A program made the position numbers and the translations under genes. Positions 59,452 to 64,000 of a DNA stretch of 64,000 nucleotides are shown here, in pieces. Position 1 is the first letter of the stretch; the number at the start of each line of letters is the position of its first letter. Under the pieces are notes generated by a model. It made no database searches. It saw nothing but the letters and a program-made list of their open reading frames with translations, and had not been told where the DNA came from. Origin of the DNA: JAFLCM01 sp046154665 (GTDB taxonomy: Bacteria; Planctomycetota; Phycisphaerae; Phycisphaerales; UBA1924); the NCBI GenBank assembly GCA_046154665.1, contig JBJXFG010000002.1, positions 1 to 64,000 of the forward strand. Reading direction: 5' to 3'.

Positions 59452-60966
59452 TTAGCGGCGGCGGCGCAGGCCGACGAGGCCGGCGAGGCCGAGCAGGCTG
59501 GCGGCGCCGGGGGTGGGGACGATCGAGGGGTCGACGTACATGGCCAGGAGCTGGCCGCCCTCGACGAGCTCGCCGGGGATGCCGTAGTGGGCCTGGACGT
59601 TGAGGAGGAACCAGCCGAGGCCGAGGGTGTCCTTGGCGTCGATGATGCCCGAGGACTCTTCGTCACGGGTGAGGAAGCTGGCGCCGCCGGGGGAGAAGCG
59701 GGCGGGATCGTGCTGGGCGACCTGGGCGAGGCCGCCGGTGGCGATGTCGTACAGCCAGATCTTGCTGAGGGCATCCTGGCCGCCGATGTCTTCCTGGATG
59801 AGCACGCGGCCCAGCGAGTCGATGGTCATGTTGTCCATCATCTGGGGGCCCGAGAGGGCGCCGTCGATGAGCAGGGTGATCTCGCCACCGGCGGTGGGGT
59901 TGGTGATGTCATCGAAGCTCATGCGGTAGAGACGGCTGTTGCCGGGGGAGGTGCCGGGGACGTTGTAGCGGTCGGTGGTGACGAAGTAGAAGTCGTTCTC
60001 GTGGCCGGGGCGGGGGTCCCACTGGCCGTCCTCGGGGCGGAGGAAGTTGGTCACGCCGTTGGCGTTGCCAGCGTTCTGGAGGGCCAGGCCGGTGGTGTTG
60101 GCGACGTTGCCGTGGTTGAAGAGGTCAAAGCGGCCGCCGGCGTACTGCGGGCGGGTCTCGGTGGGCAGGCCGCTGACGCGGATGCCGTAGAGGCTGCCGT
60201 TGGTCAGACCGGCGCGCTCGATGTCGTTGCCGGTGTCGGTCTTGTTGCCGATGTAGAGGTAGTTCTGGCCGGGGGAGGAGTCATCGAGGCCGAAGACGAT
60301 GGTCTTCTGCTGAGCGAAGGGGCTGGCGACGGCGTTCTCCCATGAGAAGCGGCCCAGGTGGGGCAGGTGCCAGGTTTGGTTGACATTGGGACCCGAGACG
60401 ATGTGGGCGTAGGCGCGGCCTTCGTTGCCGATCTCTTCGCCGTTCAGGAAGAGGCGGGCGTCGGTGCCCAGGTTGCCGAACTTGTAGGCCGAGGGGGCGG
60501 CGAGATCGGCCGAGCAGAAGCGGCCCCAGCGCTGGGCGGGGGACGGAGCGTTGCTCCAGGTGCCGGTGCCGGTGCTGTACTCAAAGGCATCAGCGGACGA
60601 GGTGTTGTGGTCGCGGCCGGCGATGACGTTCAGGCTGGAGTCGATCTCCCAGCGGGAAACGAACGCGCCGGTCTGGCCGTGGGCGCGGACGGCGCCGACG
60701 CTAGCGCCGAGCTCGTGGTTGACGAACAGGCTGAAGTTGCCGCTGGTGGCCGAGGCGAGGGCGCCCATGCCGTCGGGGATGCCCACCATCCGGTAGCCGC
60801 CGACGCTGTCGCCGACGGTGAGGATGGAGGTGGTGGTGACGCCCGCGAGCGTGGGCAGCACATAGGGGCTCTGCGAAGAGCTGGGCCCGGTGACCTGGGC
60901 GAAGGCGGGCGCGGCAGCGAGGCCGGCGACGGCCACGATCATCGAGGCGCGAATCTGAGTCTTCAT
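59452..60966 (-). CDS. DUF839/PhoX-like secreted protein with PEP-CTERM tail
   Basis: 504 residues from ATG 60966 with AGAGGA. Signal peptide MKTQIRASMIVAVAGLAAAP...AFAQ. The body has PhoX/DUF839-type blocks (NFSLFVNHELG, FLNGEEIGNEGRAYAHIVSG, HLGRFSWENAV, VFGLDDSSPGQNYLYIG, FFVTTDRYNV-type strand, PEDGQWDPRPGHENDFYFVT). In PhoX such segments bind Ca/Fe for phosphatase activity; whether this one is active is unclear. The end PTPGAASLLGLAGLVGLRRRR is a textbook PEP-CTERM signal for exosortase processing. It has a strong terminator, and a 353-bp gap lies on the other side. Confidence 0.85.
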   Translation of the reverse strand: MKTQIRASMIVAVAGLAAAPAFAQVTGPSSSQSPYVLPTLAGVTTTSILTVGDSVGGYRMVGIPDGMGALASATSGNFSLFVNHELGASVGAVRAHGQTGAFVSRWEIDSSLNVIAGRDHNTSSADAFEYSTGTGTWSNAPSPAQRWGRFCSADLAAPSAYKFGNLGTDARLFLNGEEIGNEGRAYAHIVSGPNVNQTWHLPHLGRFSWENAVASPFAQQKTIVFGLDDSSPGQNYLYIGNKTDTGNDIERAGLTNGSLYGIRVSGLPTETRPQYAGGRFDLFNHGNVANTTGLALQNAGNANGVTNFLRPEDGQWDPRPGHENDFYFVTTDRYNVPGTSPGNSRLYRMSFDDITNPTAGGEITLLIDGALSGPQMMDNMTIDSLGRVLIQEDIGGQDALSKIWLYDIATGGLAQVAQHDPARFSPGGASFLTRDEESSGIIDAKDTLGLGWFLLNVQAHYGIPGELVEGGQLLAMYVDPSIVPTPGAASLLGLAGLVGLRRRR

Positions 60967-61319
60967 GGTTCTTCCTCTCTCTTTGACGAACAGGACACGA
61001 GATACACAATCCCTCGGTGTCGCCGCTGCCAGAAGGCAGGGTGGGGCGACCCGTTGGGGCACAAATAGGGCGAGATGTCTCGTGGAGGCCGCAGAGATTG
61101 GTGGCACCTGACTGTCCTCAGGCACCGACCGCGCGGACCGCCACACTCTGGAGTCAAAGGCACTATGACCGCGGTGTGTAAGAGAACCGTGAAGGAAGAA
61201 ACAAAGATCAGCGAGTCTTGAGTGAGCGGTTAACGTGTCCCGAACGACCCCGAGCACCGTCTGGGCGTGCCATCTGAGGGCGAGACGTGGGTCACGACGC
61301 GCCGGATACCCTGCCCCGC
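60967..61319. other. Divergent intergenic region with a GTGGCAC word
   Basis: Contains GTGGCACCTGACTG...TCAGGCAC around 61101-61125, related by its GTGGCAC start to other hairpin elements. No gene or clear promoter seen. Confidence 0.45.
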
Positions 61320-62111
61320 ATGTCCCTCCTCACCATCTGGATTCCGCTCGCCATCGCCGTTGGATTGCTCGCTCTTTTGGTCATCTCGCAAGAGGTTGGC
61401 TTCCGCATCGGCCGGCGGATGCGTGACGCGGCGTGGCGGGCTGAGAACCCCGAGGCCGCCGTGGGCGTCTCGAACCTCTCCACCGTGCTCGGCGCCACGC
61501 TGGGGCTGCTCGGGCTGCTGCTGGGGTTCGCGTTCTCCGGCTCGACCACGCGGTTCATGGAACGACAGGACATCATGCTGCGCGAGGCCAACGCGATGTC
61601 CACGGCGTACCTGCGCGCCGACCTGCTCAGCGAGCCCGATCGCACCCAGGTGCGCGACGCGCTGCGGGCCTATGCCGAGCGCCGCGTGGCGCTGTTCCAT
61701 GAGGTGCGTCAGCCCGAGAGCACGGCCATCTTGGGCGAACTCGAAGCGCTGCAGGCCAAGATGTGGACCGCCGCGGTGTCGGGCGTGAAACAGACGCCGG
61801 CCTTCGCGGCCGTGGTGCTGCCCCCGATGAACGAGATCGCCGACCAGCTCTCCACCCGCAACGCCGCCACCAAACGCCACCTCCCGAGCCTGGTGATCGC
61901 GCTGCTGTTCACTTGCGCGGCGGCATCGATGGGACTCATCGGTTTCGGTTGCGGCGTGACCGGGAACCGCCGCGCGGCGACCACGGGCGTGCTGCTGCTG
62001 CTGGTCGCGTCGTCATTGTGGGTGACGATCGATATGGACTACCCACGGGCTGGGTTGATGCGGATCAATGATGATGCGCTGCGGGATGTGGTGGCGTTCA
62101 TGGGGAAATGA
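61320..62111 (+). CDS. DUF4239 (bestrophin-like) membrane protein
   Basis: 263 residues from ATG 61320. Membrane segments at about 5-23 (IWIPLAIAVGLLALLVIS), 58-76 (LGATLGLLGLLLGFAFSG) and two near the C-terminus (PSLVIALLFTCAAASMGLIG; GVLLLLVASSLWVTIDM). REANAMSTAYLRADLL...EPDRTQVRDALRAYAERR is the DUF4239 signature. Bestrophin-like proteins may form anion channels, but members of this family are uncharacterised. A hairpin array follows the stop. Neighbours give no hint of function. Confidence 0.8.
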   Translation: MSLLTIWIPLAIAVGLLALLVISQEVGFRIGRRMRDAAWRAENPEAAVGVSNLSTVLGATLGLLGLLLGFAFSGSTTRFMERQDIMLREANAMSTAYLRADLLSEPDRTQVRDALRAYAERRVALFHEVRQPESTAILGELEALQAKMWTAAVSGVKQTPAFAAVVLPPMNEIADQLSTRNAATKRHLPSLVIALLFTCAAASMGLIGFGCGVTGNRRAATTGVLLLLVASSLWVTIDMDYPRAGLMRINDDALRDVVAFMGK

Positions 62112-62133
62112 GCGGCGCGACCGGCGGCTTGTG

Positions 62134-62344
62134 GCGCTGAAATCGATGTCTTCATCGACTTCAGTGCTGGTGCGGTTGATGAGGCGAAGAGCACTGAAGT
62201 CCCGGGGACGGGACTTCAGTGGCACGGCGCGACTTCGATGCCACCCCGCCGAGCCCCGTGCCACGACTTTGCTGCTTTGAGCAAAGTCGTGCGGCTTGCA
62301 CACCCGAGCACGACTTTCCGTCAAGGCACGGAAAGTCGTGGCAC
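62134..62344. repeat. Array of four different hairpins with GTGGCAC/GTGCCAC ends (family D)
   Basis: H1 62134-62167 (GCGCTGAAATCGAT...CTTCAGTGC); H2 62191-62223 (GCACTGAAGTCCCG...GGACTTCAGTGGC); H3 62258-62293 (GTGCCACGACTTTGC...GCAAAGTCGTG); H4 62308-62344 (GCACGACTTTCCGT...GGAAAGTCGTGGCAC). The stems differ, but H1/H2 and H3/H4 share words. It fills the gap between the DUF4239 and TIR-like genes. Confidence 0.85.
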
Positions 62345-62364
62345 CTGGCCGACCCCGCCTGACC

Positions 62365-63312
62365 TCACGCCGTTCTCGATGTCACGATGTGGTTCACCGT
62401 GCCTGGCTGCACCGCATCAGCCAACTTGGGGCTCAAGTCGCCTGAACTGTGCCAACTTGTGCCTGACAGATCAACCGAACAGCCTGCCAGAGCAAGTCGC
62501 TGCGCAAGCCCTTGCCGGGCAACACTGTCGTTTGACAAGCGATGCACATGCACGCCGGCAATGTCACTGAACGGCCGACTTTCTCCGATTTGGACCATTA
62601 CAGTACGGGTCGGGCAGCGACCCACTGCCATACCTGCTTCAAATAGTACATTAGGACGGGACTGCCCAGTCAGTTTAATGTCGTGCGGCGGATCATTCTC
62701 AAAGCGGAACTCGGGCCGTAAATGAGCCAATTCATCAGGAGTGAACAGCACTACCACCGCTTGAGCCGATGTAAATGCCGCATCGAGTATCTCGCCAATG
62801 TACGGGGAAGGTCTTCCTGTGCGTACGATGGCCTGTGACCATTCGAGTGGATTCAAGCGGATTGATCTCAAGAAAGAAAACAATCCATCTCGAGCTAGAG
62901 TGTTGCGCCCGTGAACCACAAACACGTCCGCAGGATGCAGCTTTACCGCGCTCACAGCTGCGACGGCTGCGGGTCCACTGCTGGATACCGGCTCATTGGG
63001 CCAGTAATCTGCCACTTCACCCGCTATAGCCGCAAGTAGCCCATCGGCCGACTGCATGCCGTCGACATATGCCTCGCGATGCCATCCAGAATTATCTGCA
63101 TCAAGAGAAACCACCATCGACCAAAAACTTATTTGTTCGAATGCTTTGAGGTGGGCCGACTCGGCACCGAATGCATTGCGGAGTAGCGCCTTTACATCAT
63201 GATTCCATTTAACAAATTCCGCCGACTCCGTGGAACTGCTCTTGAGCGCAATGATGGCCCCTCGAAGTGCATTCGCTTTATCAATGACAAATGCCTTTGC
63301 GAGAGTGGCCAT
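62365..63312 (-). CDS. TIR-like nucleotide-binding domain protein (possible defence effector)
   Basis: 315 residues, ATG preceded by GGAGA. An N-terminal helical region of about 125 residues (MATLAKAFVIDKANALRGAI onwards), then a PF10137-type TIR-like domain: DVFVVHGRNTLARDGLFSFLRS (129-150), VVVLFTPDE, and RPNVLFEAGMAVG with Glu225 as the candidate catalytic residue. Such domains act as NAD-cleaving or nucleotide-activated effectors in CBASS and Pycsar systems. No cyclase or other partner gene is nearby. Base composition is visibly lower in G+C than the surroundings, with more A/T third positions, suggesting recent arrival. It lies just upstream of the groEL terminator. Confidence 0.82.
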   Translation of the reverse strand: MATLAKAFVIDKANALRGAIIALKSSSTESAEFVKWNHDVKALLRNAFGAESAHLKAFEQISFWSMVVSLDADNSGWHREAYVDGMQSADGLLAAIAGEVADYWPNEPVSSSGPAAVAAVSAVKLHPADVFVVHGRNTLARDGLFSFLRSIRLNPLEWSQAIVRTGRPSPYIGEILDAAFTSAQAVVVLFTPDELAHLRPEFRFENDPPHDIKLTGQSRPNVLFEAGMAVGRCPTRTVMVQIGESRPFSDIAGVHVHRLSNDSVARQGLAQRLALAGCSVDLSGTSWHSSGDLSPKLADAVQPGTVNHIVTSRTA

Positions 63313-63338
63313 GTGTTCTCCAGTACGCTTTGAAGCAG

Positions 63339-63372
63339 CAAAATGTCAGGGTCGCCTTCCGGCGACCCTGAC
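63339..63372 (-). terminator. Terminator of groEL
   Basis: Stem CAGGGTCGCC/GGCGACCCTG with a short loop, followed on the - strand by ACATTTTGCTGC. It separates groEL from the TIR-like gene. Confidence 0.8.
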
Positions 63373-63375
63373 TCG

Positions 63376-64000
<625 letters not shown>

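Overview
The window is high-GC DNA (roughly two thirds G+C by eye). It reads as chromosome from a planctomycete, most likely class Phycisphaerae. This rests on several signs: many large secreted proteins ending in a tandem dockerin-like module (GDxNxDxxVNTxDLxxFLGxFG), PEP-CTERM-like tails (hydrophobic helix plus RRRR), MreBCD, a membrane protein with an N-terminal zinc ribbon, and abundant palindromic repeats. Species cannot be named from the sequence alone.

Layout. At 1-2.6 kb a truncated mutL start diverges from a small + strand run: pirin, zinc alcohol dehydrogenase and a free methionine-R-sulfoxide reductase-like GAF protein. At 2.9-10.2 kb are secreted proteins on the - strand: a metallophosphoesterase/DNRLRE protein, a 1218-residue pectate-lyase-fold/LamG/PKD protein and a DUF1579 protein. 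At 10.4-13.2 kb are gluconokinase, a low-molecular-weight phosphotyrosine phosphatase, a formylglycine-generating-enzyme-like secreted protein and a small secreted protein. At 13.5-17.1 kb lie mreB, mreC, mreD and an isolated nuoE. A nucleotidyltransferase/HEPN pair (HEPN frame broken) at 17.2-17.8 kb sits between inverted repeats. At 18-29 kb are an M20 amidohydrolase, a DUF5658 protein, a large PQQ-propeller protein, glyA, a zinc-ribbon membrane protein, a class-I glutamine-amidotransferase-like hydrolase and inorganic pyrophosphatase. At 29-36 kb are a dockerin protein, a second FGE-like protein, a FlgM-like protein and three envelope proteins. At 36-42 kb are a nucleotide-sugar dehydrogenase with an unusual insertion, a coiled-coil protein, an Eis-like acetyltransferase and cinA. 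At 42-50 kb are an SGNH hydrolase, tRNA-Ala(TGC), further dockerin proteins and a fused beta-propeller/amidohydrolase. At 50.4-56.6 kb is a 2064-residue collagen-like surface protein. At 57-64 kb are dtd, an arsR-arsC-arsM operon, a PhoX/DUF839-type PEP-CTERM protein, a DUF4239 protein, a lower-GC TIR-like protein and the 3' end of groEL.

How it fits together. Much of the window serves the cell envelope and secretion: secreted enzymes with shared C-terminal modules, rod-shape genes, lipoproteins and nucleotide-sugar oxidation. Small housekeeping, arsenic-resistance and possible defence genes lie between them.

The most unusual content lies between genes. One class is degenerate tandem arrays with 7-bp or 8-bp units (a constant word plus 2-3 variable bases), often paired as inverted arms, once inside a coding sequence. 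The other is several families of paired-arm palindromic elements. I think these deserve the closest follow-up.
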